Assembly: GCA_946894095.1 (NCBI GenBank)
Contig: OX335659.1
Span: 2,797,501-2,861,500, forward strand
From: Incurvaria masculella
Lineage: Eukaryota > Arthropoda > Insecta > Lepidoptera > Incurvariidae
DNA: 64,000 nucleotides
Direction: 5' to 3'
In this document: positions 39,203 through 51,300 of the stretch, one piece after another
Position numbering within the stretch: the first letter of the stretch is position 1
Layout: every line of letters begins with the position of its first letter
The notes under the pieces: model-generated
The model's database searches: none
Told to the model about the DNA's origin: nothing
Seen by the model: the letters and a program-made list of their open reading frames with translations, nothing else
Made by a program: the position numbers and the translations under genes

Positions 39203-39583
39203 TTTTTTTTTATGTGACTGGACATGGATGGCTAATACCACAAGTTCTGTCATGGTATTGGCCCAACACACCACATGGGAACTAGGTGCCATGCCAGGAC
39301 CTTCCTTATATTGCACGGCTACATTGAACTGGATGGAAAACACGGACAATTTTCATTGCCGCTTCGACCATCGTTCATCCAATGCGATGGTACCAACCCG
39401 GGCGGGATAAACCCTACCACCTAGTAAGTAAGGAAGGGGACCTACAGCTTAACGTGGAATCCGAACCACGGCCAGCCTCTCTCAACGGTCGAATGGTCAC
39501 CCATCCAAGACCAGACCGGACCCAGCGTTGCTTAACTTCGGAGAGCGATCGCCGAAGTGTCGCACCACTGGGACACTGAGGAT
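39203..39583 (-). mobile_element. SINE with 5S rRNA-derived head
   Basis: Nearly identical to 8529-8908, with T-run, shared body and intact GTTAAGCAACG and GGATGGGTGACC blocks. Confidence 0.87.
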
Positions 39584-39769
39584 GTTTGTTACTCTTTCAC
39601 GTAAAAACTACTGAATGGATATTAAAGCAACTTTACAATAATATAGCTTATACATCAGAATTACACATAGCCTACAATTTATAAAGATATTGTGCCCATT
39701 GGCTTTCGAACTTTGCATGGCCATGCCGACAGCCAGGTGCTACTTCACACCATGTTTGAAGGACCCCTC

Positions 39770-39832
39770 AAATATCAGTCCAAAACGACATTGACCCGAG
39801 CGGAGCTGGGTCAGTAACCTCAACTAGTATTT
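39770..39832 (+). repeat. Helitron-like 3' fragment
   Basis: AACGACATTGACCCGAGCGG and an ACTAGT end match 52857-53130. Confidence 0.45.
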
Positions 39833-40680
39833 CATAAGCCATCCACTTCCACTGCTAAACCAGGATCGTCGTGAACTGAATATGTGAATATAAAATATGT
39901 GATAAGGATTCTTTTCTGGTTTCTGTAACCTACATATCTCGAATCTACTCTAATACTGTGCGAGGCTCCGACTAAGAAAAGTCATAATCTACCTCGTTCT
40001 ACTTGACAGCCCGTTAAGTGACGAGACTCGTTGGAACATTTTTAATTAAATAAAACTACTAAGTATAGGTTTCCATAATTTTATTAAAAATAATCGGTTT
40101 TGCTGAAATGGTCCGAGAATATTAAAAAAGGACTTATATTATAGTACTTACCTACATATAGTTTGTTACATGTCAGTTATGGATTTGCCTTCGTAACCAA
40201 AGTGCGAACCACTTCATTCGCAATAAAAACAATAGCCAATCACATCATGCATGAAGAAAAATCAAAGAATAAAATCGTTTATTTTTTACAAAATACGGAA
40301 ATCACAAGCTTAGGACAGCAGACATGGAACATTTGTATCAAAGTGTTAACTGTTCAGTGCGCAACACTCTAGACCTTATATGATAGTGTCTTATCTATCT
40401 TTTGATAAGTAAATTTAACATTTTACATCAATGTTTTACCCATAGACCTAGCATGCGCGCGCAGTACCTGATGCTAGTTAACACCTCAGAAACTTTTCTT
40501 CTTGTATGCTATCACATCAAAAACATATTCTGTGCTATAATCTGGCTGTAACCCTAAGCATTTCCTTAGATTTTTCTCTATAGCTTCTCTATACATTATT
40601 AGGGGGCATTTTAATTCTCCTTTAAAAAACTATTCGGAATTGTTGCCTAAGCCATTCCCAAAAAGAGTTTTTTTAACCTT
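39833..40680. other. No gene recognised
   Basis: AT-rich with short open frames only. Confidence 0.4.
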
Positions 40681-40689
40681 GTATAGGAG

Positions 40690-40852
40690 ACCCTCAGTGC
40701 GAGCACGGACATTTTGCAACTTTCAGCAGCGATTGCAACTGTGATATAATCTGTCAGTTTGATACATTCTGAGTTGTCAAAATCGTTGCTACTTTTTCGG
40801 TGCTCGCATGCACCAGTATTTTATTCTGTGCTCGCACGGATGTCTCCAAAAT
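40690..40852. repeat. Small inverted-repeat element
   Basis: GTGCGAGCACGGAC near 40696 and TGCTCGCACGGATG near 40831 are partly inverted; CGATTGCAACT/..CGTTGCTAC supports a MITE. Borders uncertain. Confidence 0.4.
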
Positions 40853-40872
40853 TTTTCCTTACCCCTAGCTGC

Positions 40873-41090
40873 TTAACTATTCGTATTTTTTCTTTTTGAT
40901 GCATGAAATACGAGTACAGGTTTGTAAATGAACAGTTGTCTAAAATATAGGAGCCTACATTCTTCAAACAGGCTTAATGGTAACAGGTAAAGCGTGTGGT
41001 ACATTACCCGTGTTATAGACTTTTGAGCTCTTATGATAAGCTGCAGGCGCTTTTGAGAGTTGCAGGGCTGCACGTTCCCAAGCTAACATA
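40873..41090 (-). pseudogene. LINE reverse transcriptase C-terminal relic
   Basis: QKRLQLIIRAQKSITRV and SLFEECRLLYFRQLFIYK follow the pattern seen just after the catalytic domain of jockey-like LINEs. Truncated on both sides. Confidence 0.6.
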
Positions 41091-41205
41091 ATATAATATT
41101 TCGTTTGTTCGACGAATTCAAATGACATTTAAGTACAATAACGTGTGTGCCCTAAAGTGCTCTAAACACTCTCTTGAGACGTGCAATCTGAGTTTCTGTA
41201 GTTTT

Positions 41206-41216
41206 CCATTTATTAT
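41206..41216 (-). terminator. Possible polyadenylation signal of RING gene
   Basis: AATAAA on the - strand lies about 350 bp after the stop codon. Other sites are possible. Confidence 0.3.
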
Positions 41217-41559
41217 AATAGCGCAAACAAACAAGCGTTCACCTTTACGGCATCGCCACAACTAGGCTCACATTGTTACAAGTGACAAGTGAGGGGCGCG
41301 GGACTTGTGAGATGTAATATTCAAATCTAAAGAAATTAAAAACTTTGACTGTACCTTGGAAAGGACGCAGCTAATTTAAAATAAAAACCTAATATAAAAT
41401 AGTTTCAATCATACAATAGTATAAAATCGCCTCGATTGCTCTACTTCGATATAAAAACGTCCATCAATCAAACACTTTATCGTTGCCCCTCCGAGGGCTC
41501 AAACATCATCGACGTTCGCAATTAATACTTCCGGTATACGAGATCCGAGACACAGCGCG

Positions 41560-42348
41560 TCAGCAGAACACGAAGGGCCGCACGCATATCGGGCAGCGGT
41601 CGGAGGCGGCGAGGCAGCGGCGCAGGCAGTCCGCGTGGAAGTAGTGCGCGCACGGAGTGACGCGCGCGCAGCGCATCGCGCCGAGACACACCGCGCACAC
41701 GTCCTCCACGCCGGCGACCTCGCAGTCCGTCGCGCGCCGGAACCGCGCCAGCGACTGCCGCGCCTCGCCCAGCCGCGCCCAGCACCCGAGCAGCCGGTGC
41801 CGCCCGTGCACCCACACGCACACGTACAGCAGCAGCAGCGCCAGCTTCCGCCGGCCCGTCCACGCGAGCAGCGGGACTAGGGGAGCGGCGAGCAGAGCGG
41901 TGCCTCCCCGGGCGCCCACGGGCACGAACAACGCTTCCATGCCCTCCAACCTCTCCAGCTGCAGCCCCGCCACCACCGTCGGCCACAGCTCGACGAACAC
42001 CCTCTCCGACAGCAGGTAGTAGGTGGCCGTTAGCGCCGTGTAGCCGGCGGTGGGGCTGTAGTGCTCCAAGCCCTGCTCGAGCCCCAGGGCGAGGAGTACG
42101 AAGGTGACGGTGACGACGAAGGTGACGAGTTTGGTCCACTCGAGCACGATCTTGGTGGCGGACATGGCGAGGTGCTTGACCTGCGAGTGCCGCGTGACGT
42201 TCACGAAGGGCATCCAGTCCTCCTTCTGCACGAGGTCTCGGATGTAGCTGACGCAGTACGCGACCACGTTGTAGAACATGAGCGAGTAGAGGCAGGTGAG
42301 CTTGCCCTTGGAGACCAGCAGCCGATCGCATGCGGTGAAGAACAGCAG
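41560..42348 (-). CDS. RING gene terminal exon (TM segments and RING-H2)
   Basis: Acceptor CTTCACAG at 42349-42350; begins LLFFTACDRLLVSKGKLTCL in phase 0. Contains LVQKEDWMPFVNVTRHSQVK, several hydrophobic stretches, and the RING-H2 finger near the C-terminus, ending RPFVFC-stop. A cluster of His/Arg before the RING (WVHGRHRLLG) suits the cytosolic side of a membrane helix. The alternative, longer 293-codon frame on this strand is a GC-driven shadow. Confidence 0.92.
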   Translation of the reverse strand: MLFFTACDRLLVSKGKLTCLYSLMFYNVVAYCVSYIRDLVQKEDWMPFVNVTRHSQVKHLAMSATKIVLEWTKLVTFVVTVTFVLLALGLEQGLEHYSPTAGYTALTATYYLLSERVFVELWPTVVAGLQLERLEGMEALFVPVGARGGTALLAAPLVPLLAWTGRRKLALLLLYVCVWVHGRHRLLGCWARLGEARQSLARFRRATDCEVAGVEDVCAVCLGAMRCARVTPCAHYFHADCLRRCLAASDRCPICVRPFVFC

Positions 42349-45300
42349 CTGTGAAGTCAAATGTGACTTTCTTTATGGCTGAGCTTTGGCTGAAGGCGTA
42401 CACGCCAAAGACTTTTTATATTTTAGAGTTTTTAAAGTTTAGTGATTGAGAATTTTAACGATAAAAGAACGCGTCTATTTGACACTTGACTCAATATCCT
42501 TAGCCCCGATTGCACGAAGAGATGGCTGAGTTAATCAATGTTCAAACCCGTCACTTTTAGTGAACCCCACGGAGTTCCTTCCATACTGTCCATACAAAGT
42601 GACGTGTTTAATCATACGTTGACGTTGACTTTGATTTTTTGTCCTTTCGTGCACTCGGCGATCTGAAATTGTCCACTATAGGACGCATGGTGGTGATTGC
42701 TAAATGAACTTTTTTTTTATGCGACCTGACATGGATAGCTAATACCACACAACTACCGTTATGATATAAGCCCAATACACCACATTCCCGAAGGAATTAG
42801 GTGCCATGCCAGGACCTTCCCTTTATGAGCACGGCTACATTGAACTGGATGGAAAACACGGACAATTTTTCATTGCCGCTTTGACCACCTTTTCATCCAA
42901 TGCGATGGTACCGACCCGACCAGACTTAAAAACCCTACCACCTAGTAGGGGAAGGGGACCTACAGTTTTACATGGATTCCGAACCATGGAGCAGCTCGCA
43001 TTCGTGATGAAATGCACTTATCGAACTCGGAAAGTGAAAGACAGTGGTGCATGTCGGAATTGAACCCAGGCCTCTGGTACGCTAGGCCAGTCCCCGCACC
43101 ACTAGGCTATTTAAACTTTAACTTATTAAAACTATTTAAATTCGTTATTACGTTGCATATACATTTAAAAAAGAACATATTGTTACGAGCGCGCCCCGCT
43201 GCGAAGACATAGCGCTGATACACTACCAAAGTGCGCCAAATGGTTCCTTCGAATTTCAGTAGATGGCGCTACTTGTCTTATTGCATTGCGCAGGCTATCG
43301 CATCACTGTCGTCCCATATAAAGTGACGCCTCGTCCAGCTGACTTCAGAAATAAATCTCGGACATTCTAGTAATGTCTCGAGGGAGATTGTTCTCGACTG
43401 CTGCCCTACATGGGCGCCTAGAAATCGGTGGAGTGTTCTGGAAAGAAGCTCCACCGATATAAAAGGCGCCCAAGGCGCTGAGGGCGGCAGTCTATTTTTG
43501 GAAGCGAAGTGAGCGACAACAAGCGATATAGAAGTGCAGTGAACTAGCTCTGAAGTGAATCAGTGAAGTGAGTGATATAGTTTGTAAATTAGTGTTTGGA
43601 TTAACCTAGTGTGAAATTGTATTTGTGAGTTTGCTTGTGAATTATTTGAAATAAAGGAAGAGTGTTAAGTATTGGTGTTTTCTTCTCTAATCTGCACCCT
43701 ACCCGCGTAACAATTGGTGTCAGAAGCGGGGATTAGAGATGCCGATTACACCGAGAGAAGACCAGGAAGGCGTGAGGACCAGGAGCCAGACGGCAGCCGA
43801 CACAACACCGGCCGAGGATGCAGCAGCCTCAGGAACTCAAGAATTCGAGAGCCATCAATTAATGACGCAAACTCCTGCCTTGGACTTGAACGCATTGATG
43901 ACCTTCATGCAAGAACAGGCCCGCCGTCAAGAGGAGCAGATGCAAGAACAGGCCCGCCGTCAAGAAGAACAGGCCCGCCGTCAAGAGGAGGAGATGCATG
44001 AACAGGCCCGCCGTCAAGAGGAGCAGGCGCAGGAACATGCTCGCCGTCAGGAGGAGCAGCAGCAAGAACTGATGTGGGCCGTTAGGAAATCCAATGCCAA
44101 AATAAAGGAGAAGCTTGATGAGGTCAACTCTAAGATCGAAGAGCAAGACCAAACTCTCGGGCGCCATGAAGAGCGACTGAACGGGCTTGAGTCAAAGATA
44201 TCCGAAGAAATGGAGAAAATCAAGACCTGTGGAGTAACTGTATCTTCATCTGCAACAGCAGGAGCAAGATTTAAGGTTCCTCCTTTCGATGGTTTGACAT
44301 CCTGGGCCGCTTACAAACTTCAGTTTGAATCAGTGGTTATTGCAAATGGATGGAATGAGAACCAAGCACGAACTGCTTTGACCTTAGGACTTCGGGACAA
44401 GGCACTCCATGTTCTCGAGGCTTTAGGTCCCCAAATCACCTATGACGGACTTTTAGAAGCACTGGAGTCAAGGTTTGGCGACAAGCATTTGGAACACGTC
44501 TACCGAGCTCAACTTCGTGATCGAGTACAACGAGCAAGTGAAGGACTTCAACAGTGGGCACTGGAAATCGAAAAACTTGTCCGAAAGGCCCATCAATCAT
44601 CATCGAATTCTTCGTTGGAAGATTACTTGGTGCAGGCTTTCGTGGATGGCATCAGGGACATCGAAGTACGAGCTGCTGTACGATTAAGTCACCACGCAAC
44701 GTTGAAGGACGCTCTTGCCCACGCGTTGGAGGTCGAAGCGGTTCGATCAGATCCCCGAGCGCATCGAATAAGAGAAGTGGTGACGTCGGAAACCAGATCA
44801 CCTGCAAGACGTAAATTTACTCCCCGGTGCTACAAGTGCAATGAACTGGGGCACCTTCGAACCAACTGCCCCAAAAATCAAACCGAAAGGCCTGATGCTG
44901 CAAATGAAGATGAAAAGGCCAGAACCGGGGGGCGGATGCTGGCTGGTAAAATAGAAGCCCCGAAAGTCACAATTTCGCAGGCATGTACTGGAAACAGCCT
45001 GCTCGTTGAAGGGCAAGTGAACGGGATACAATGCAACTTGACCTTGGATACCGGAGCATCCCGTACAATCGTTAAGTCAAAAACCTTTGGCCGCGTCATA
45101 TGGAATCGTCGCCAGTATTTTAATGGTTGCAGGATTCAGACAGCTACCGGCCAGCACATACCCGTTTATGGAGAGATAGAAGTTACGATTAAAATTGGAT
45201 GTAAGACTTATCGTCATACCGCCGTTTTAGCAGATATCATCGATGATTGCATTCTAGGTTTGGACTTTATGAGAACTAACAACTGTAAAATAGATGTGGC

Positions 45301-48300
45301 AAATGGCGTGCTAATATGTGGCAAAGAAGAAGTTTCCTGGCTACGCAAATGTGATGAAATTTCCTCAGATAAATTGGACACAGGGAGATCTAAAGTGTCC
45401 ACTCTTTTGGAAGAAAGCAGACGGGACCTGACTGTTGATGATTTCAAGAAAGCAACAAATCTACTTATGCGATATTCAGACATCTTCTCTTCGCACGACG
45501 GAGACATTGGGAGAACAAGCATGGTTAAGCACCGCATCGACACAGGAGATGCTCTTTCAATACGTCAGAGGCCACGCCGCGTTCCCGTAGCTAATGAAGA
45601 AGAAGTTCAGAGAATGATAGCGGACATGCAGAAAAATAATGTTATAGAGACTTCATCAAGTCCATGGTGTTCACCCGTAGTTCTGGTAAAGAAGAAAGAT
45701 GGCAGCAACAGATTTTGTGTGGACTATCGACGTTTAAATGATGTAACGAAAAAGGACAGCTATCCAATTCCTAGAATTGATGACACGCTGGATACATTGA
45801 GTGGCATGAAGTGGTTCACAACCCTGGACCTGAAGAGCGGCTACTGGCAGGTGGAAATCGACAACAAAGACAAAGAGAAGACAGCGTTTACGACAGGGCA
45901 TGGGCTGTGGCAATTCAAAGTGATGCCGTTTGGACTTTGTAATGCTCCCGCAACCTTCGAGAGGCTTATGGAACGAGTACTTTTTGGGCTGATCGGGGAA
46001 GCTTGTCTGGTGTACTTGGACGATATAATCATATTAGGGCGGACATTTGACGAGCACATCAAGAATTTGGAGAATGTTTTGAGCAAGATTCGCCAAGCTA
46101 ACCTTAAACTAAGTGGCAAGAAGTGTTCTTTCTTCAAGCGTCAGGTTAGCTATTTGGGTCACGTTATCTCCGGAAATGGCATCCAAACTGACCCAAAGAA
46201 GATCGAAGCCGTACAGGAGTGGCCAATTCCAAAGGATAAGACTGAAGTTCGTGCCTTTTTAGGACTGTGCTCATATTACCGCCGTTTTGTCCGAAACTTC
46301 TCCGAGATTGCTAAGCCTCTGCATCGACTTACAGAAGATAAGCGTCAATTCAATTGGGACGAGGACTGCGCAAATTCGTTTCAAGAACTTAAGCAACATC
46401 TCTGTAACACTCCAATCTTGGGCTACCCCGAAGCCGATAAAGAGTTCATAGTCGACACAGACGCAAGTAATACCGGAATCGGCGGTGTACTCTCACAACG
46501 TCATGGGGACAAGGAGATCGTTATTGGTTATTTCAGCAAATCCCTTTCAAAACCAGAACGGAACTATTGTGTGACAAGACGAGAGCTTCTAGCAGTAGTG
46601 AAGACTTTGCAGCATTTCAACAAGTATCTTCTCGGCCGAAGATTCCGCTTGAGGACTGACCACGCTGCTTTGAAATGGCTGCTTCAGTTTAAGAATCCAG
46701 AAGGGCAGGTTGCACGTTGGCTGGAACAGCTCCAAGAGTATCAGTTCGATACAGAGCATCGGAGTGGTAAAACCCATGGAAATGCTGACGCTTTGTCTCG
46801 TCGACCCTGCCCAGAAGAGTGTAAGCACTGCATCAGGGAGGAGATAAAGGAGACCGTTCATTTAAAGGCCATCCGAACGGATAACATCAGCGAAGAATGG
46901 AGCAATGAAAACATGAAGCTAGCCCAGGAGGGGGACGATGATCTGATGCCCATTATTCACTGGAAGAGAGCAGGAGAGACAAAGCCAGAATGGAGAGATA
47001 TTTCTGCAATGAGCACAGCGACTAAAAGTTACTGGGCGCAGTGGTCGAGCCTGGTACTTCATGACGGAATATTGTATAGAAAATGGGAAACACCTAACGG
47101 AAAGGATACTTCTCTGCAATTAGTCATCCCCAGATCTAAGATTAAAGAAGTTCTTCAATGCCTGCACGATGGAACTTCAGGTGGACATTTGGGAATAAAG
47201 AGAACTCTCCTGAAGATACGACAACGGTTCTACTGGATAAATTGTCGCGATGATGTAGAAGATTGGTGCCGTAAATGCACGATCTGTAGCGCTGTTAAAG
47301 GGCCTCATACACGGAGCAAGGGAACTTTAAAATTGTACAATGTTGGAGCTCCGTGGGAGAGAATTGCTCTTGATGTGGCTGGCCCTTTTCCTCCGACAAA
47401 TGACGGCAACCGTTACTTTATGGTTGTAATGGATTATTTCACTAAGTGGCCTGAGGTATTTGCCATACCAAACCAAGAGGCGATCACGGTTGCACAGAAA
47501 TTGGTCCACGAAGTTTTCTGTCGCTATGGAGTACCTCTCGAGATACACACTGATCAAGGCAGAAACTTCGAATCCCGAGTGTTTCAGGAGACATGTCGAA
47601 TAATGGGAATCCATAAGACCAGGACAACCCCATACCACCCACAGTCAGATGGCATGGTGGAACGATTTAATCAGACATTGGAAAGACACTTGGCCAAATT
47701 GGTAGAAGACCATCAAAAGGATTGGGACCAGTATATTCCGCTGTTTCTGCTGTCATACCGAACCGCTGTGCATGAAAGCGTAGATGAAACTCCAGCCTAC
47801 ATAAATTTTGGACACGAACTCAGACTACCAGCTGACCTTCTGACAGGAATTCCACCAGAGGCATCCCATTGTGTAACAGAGTATGTGTCAGATCTGCGAG
47901 GAAAAATGGACACTGTTTATAAACGTGTCAGAGAGGCTGGTCTACGAGCAAGCGAGCGGATGAAAACACGTTACGACCGCAAAGCTAATGGAAATGTATT
48001 TGAAGAAGGATCTTTAGTTTGGCTACATAATCCATTACGAAAAAAAGGAAAAAGTCCCAAACTGCAACCAAAATGGGAAGGCCCATATAGAGTGGTGACT
48101 AAAATCAATGACGTGACATACCGTATCCGCCGGAATGATAGATGTCGGGAAAAGATTGTGCACGTAGATCGTCTGGCCCGATACCACGGAGACAATTATG
48201 CTCGAGACGAGCATAACTAAGGAGGAGGCAGTGTTACGAGCGCGCCCCGCTGCGAAGACATAGCGCTGATACACTACCAAAGTGCGCCAAATGGTTCCTT

Positions 48301-51300
48301 CGAATTTCAGTAGATGGCGCTACTTGTCTTATTGCATTGCGCAGGCTATCGCATCACTGTCGTCCCATATAAAGTGACGCCTCGTCCAGCTGACTTCAGA
48401 AATAAATCTCGGACATTCTAGTAATGTCTCGAGGGAGATTGTTCTCGACTGCTGCCCTACATGGGCGCCTAGAAATCGGTGGAGTGTTCTGGAAAGAAGC
48501 TCCACCGATATAAAAGGCGCCCAAGGCGCTGAGGGCGGCAGTCTATTTTTGGAAGCGAAGTGAGCGACAACAAGCGATATAGAAGTGCAGTGAACTAGCT
48601 CTGAAGTGAATCAGTGAAGTGAGTGATATAGTTTGTAAATTAGTGTTTGGATTAACCTAGTGTGAAATTGTATTTGTGAGTTTGCTTGTGAATTATTTGA
48701 AATAAAGGAAGAGTGTTAAGTATTGGTGTTTTCTTCTCTAATCTGCACCCTACCCGCGTAACAATATATTTCGGCAGAATCGATTTTTTTTATCGATTAT
48801 ATATCCTACCTATTTGAAAACTATACCAACATAAAACCAGTGTCAAATATTTTCTCGTCATAAGTTATGAGACTTTTAATTTTTCTCTACTTACTTTTTC
48901 TGATTAATTTAAAAAGAAAACATTTCACAAAACGTTTTACGATTAAAGCGTAGGTGTTAAGGTGGCCCATCCCGCTCATCTCCCCATACAAAAGGGGAAA
49001 GAAGATGACGCCCATATTTCTTGTCAGAGATCCAAAATTTTGCTCAAAATACCTTTATTTGATCTAACTAGATGTCTGATGACCATTGGCATTGTAAAAT
49101 TGTGTTTGGTTTCTAAGTTATAAGGTCCGAAAGTTCGCATTTTTCGCGCGTTTTATACCATAACTTTGGAGGTGGATTATGCAATGATAAAGTAAGAACA
49201 TCTTAAAAAGATTAGTCATCAGACATAGCTTATTTAATCTAGATTTATAATCTATTTGGTTTTTATTCGACTTTTTACTACAGCGGTCGTGGTTTACTTT
49301 TAGCTATAAGTCGTTTTTAAATTAAAATTTTCGTAAATATTACCAAATCATACACTGTGCACCTAGGCTGTGCACATTGTCTTTTTTGTGGACATATTGC
49401 ATCTTCCTCATCACGGAGCCTGTCTTATTCTTTGAAACATAGAAAGTCCCAGAGCGCAACAGCACGGTTTTGTACCGTGCCCGCGAATGAGTTAGGCCCG
49501 CCGGGTTGGGCCACCTTAAGTAGGATAATCGATGAAAAATTGCATTAAAACTTACTCAAATCCGAAATTTAAATTCAAGTACATTCATTTATGATAATTT
49601 TAAGAGTGCTTGAGAAATCTATGAATTTGAGAGTCTATGAATCTCAGCTTTAGTGTTCTTGAGGTCTGGGGATTGATCAAAATGTGTAAAGATTTTCTAC
49701 GTTTTATTCGATCAAAGACATAACAGGTTCGTATGACAGTACCCACCTGGCTGATCATGGTTGAGAGGTTGTTGAGCTGCACGAAGAGCGCCTCCGCGCG
49801 CAGGACTGGCGCGTAGACCGCGCGCGCGGCCAGCAGCACGCGCGTGCCCGGCGCGCTCAGCCGACCCCACACGTCTGCCGCAAACCCATATCATCAACTA
49901 TCCATAGCCAGCGCAGCAGAGCATCGCGTTCTACGCTAGTTTACTCTTATATTCTTTCTTTTCTCAGAGAGACTGTAATTTCTCAAAGACGAAATGACTT
50001 GGAAGAAATAAGTAAAAAAAATATGTCTATTGTAACGTATTAAATATGACCTTGATATGTACTCTGAGAAATTGACGAATAAATGGGTGTCACCTTGCGT
50101 AGTACGGTCACAGAAGAACTAATTGGTACGGTGCCTTAACATGGTAAACTTTTCGTGTTTTTTGTATATAAAACTTGAAAGCTATTTCCTAGTCAATTTC
50201 TAAATATATTTCGTTTGCAATATATCATCTAACCAGTACGTAGTCGTCTAGGTTTTTAAATTTAATCAAAGTTTTTTATTTTTGTGTTTAACAGATACAT
50301 TTTGAGTTAAGGAGTACACAAAATATAACTGATTTCAAATCAGTCATTTACGAGAAAAACGAATTCATGAAAACATGAGACTAGCTAGGATATTTAAAAA
50401 CATACTCAAGATTTTTTTATGAAATCGCAGTTGTTTTGATGTAGGAAACAGGTTTCTCCCGAGGGTAGCTGCGCGACATCTTTGTATGTAAATAATGGGC
50501 TATTCAATTTTAAAATGTAGCCTCTTAAGAACGGCCCGTAAGCTATGCTCCCCATACAAACGTAGTTTACTAATAATTTGGAAACCGCCATTCCAATTAA
50601 ATTGATATTTAATATATCAGGTAACAAATATCGGTGTCCAAACCGAATGAAATGAAAGCAAAAAGAAAATCTTCATACGAATTTGGTTTTCTCTATGGTT
50701 TGACCCAGAATACATTTACCGAAAAAAAACAAAGGCATGCAGACACAGATATTTGTAGCCTAATATTAGATACCAAATATCAAGTAAGTTGGGACATTGG
50801 TTTTCAAATGATTAGTAAACTACGTTTGTATGGGAGGCGACATTTTCAGGTGCTTACGGGCCGACCTTAAGTGAAGGAAAACATTCAACGATCGCCAAAA
50901 TATGCTAGGATTTTGTCGTTCGTTATTCACGCAAAACTAACGGTTAATTACTAGGTGGTAGGATTAACCCGCCCGGGTTGGTGCAATCGCTTTGAATGAA
51001 CAATGGTCGAAGTACAATGAAAACCACCACGCCGCTTCCCAAGAGGGGTAGGCCGAGATGATACATACCGGCAAATTTTTCATAAATACTCTACGATTAC
51101 GGTTGCTATGTAAGTGATCTTTACGACTTTAATGCAGTCGGAGTGACGGCATTTAAAATATTTTTTAAATATAATAGCCTTTGATACATTTGAGGTTACC
51201 GCGGTCGTTAGACATGTTTGAAAAATGTTACGGCTTGAAAATGTTACGTATGATTAGCTCGACCCGTCGGAGAATATCTCTACCTGCCGCGTGAAAAGCC

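Larger units (their letters stand above)
43181..48763 (+). mobile_element. Complete Ty3/gypsy LTR retrotransposon
   Basis: 5583 bp. Two 532-bp LTRs (TGTTACG..CGTAACA), a primer-binding site, one gag-pol frame and a polypurine tract (AGGAGGAGGCAG before 48232). ATAT at 43177-43180 and 48764-48767 is the 4-bp target duplication. No difference was seen between the LTRs by eye, so the insertion is recent. No envelope frame. It lies antisense in the last intron of the RING gene. Confidence 0.97.

Noticed and set aside
41522..42403. 293-codon - strand frame overlapping the RING exon
   Set aside because: Arg/Ala-rich shadow in GC-rich DNA; the RING-H2 and membrane segments are in the other frame.
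43714..44001. 95-codon frame before and within gag
   Set aside because: Overlaps the gag-pol frame and reflects its repeats in another frame; it also starts inside the primer-binding region.
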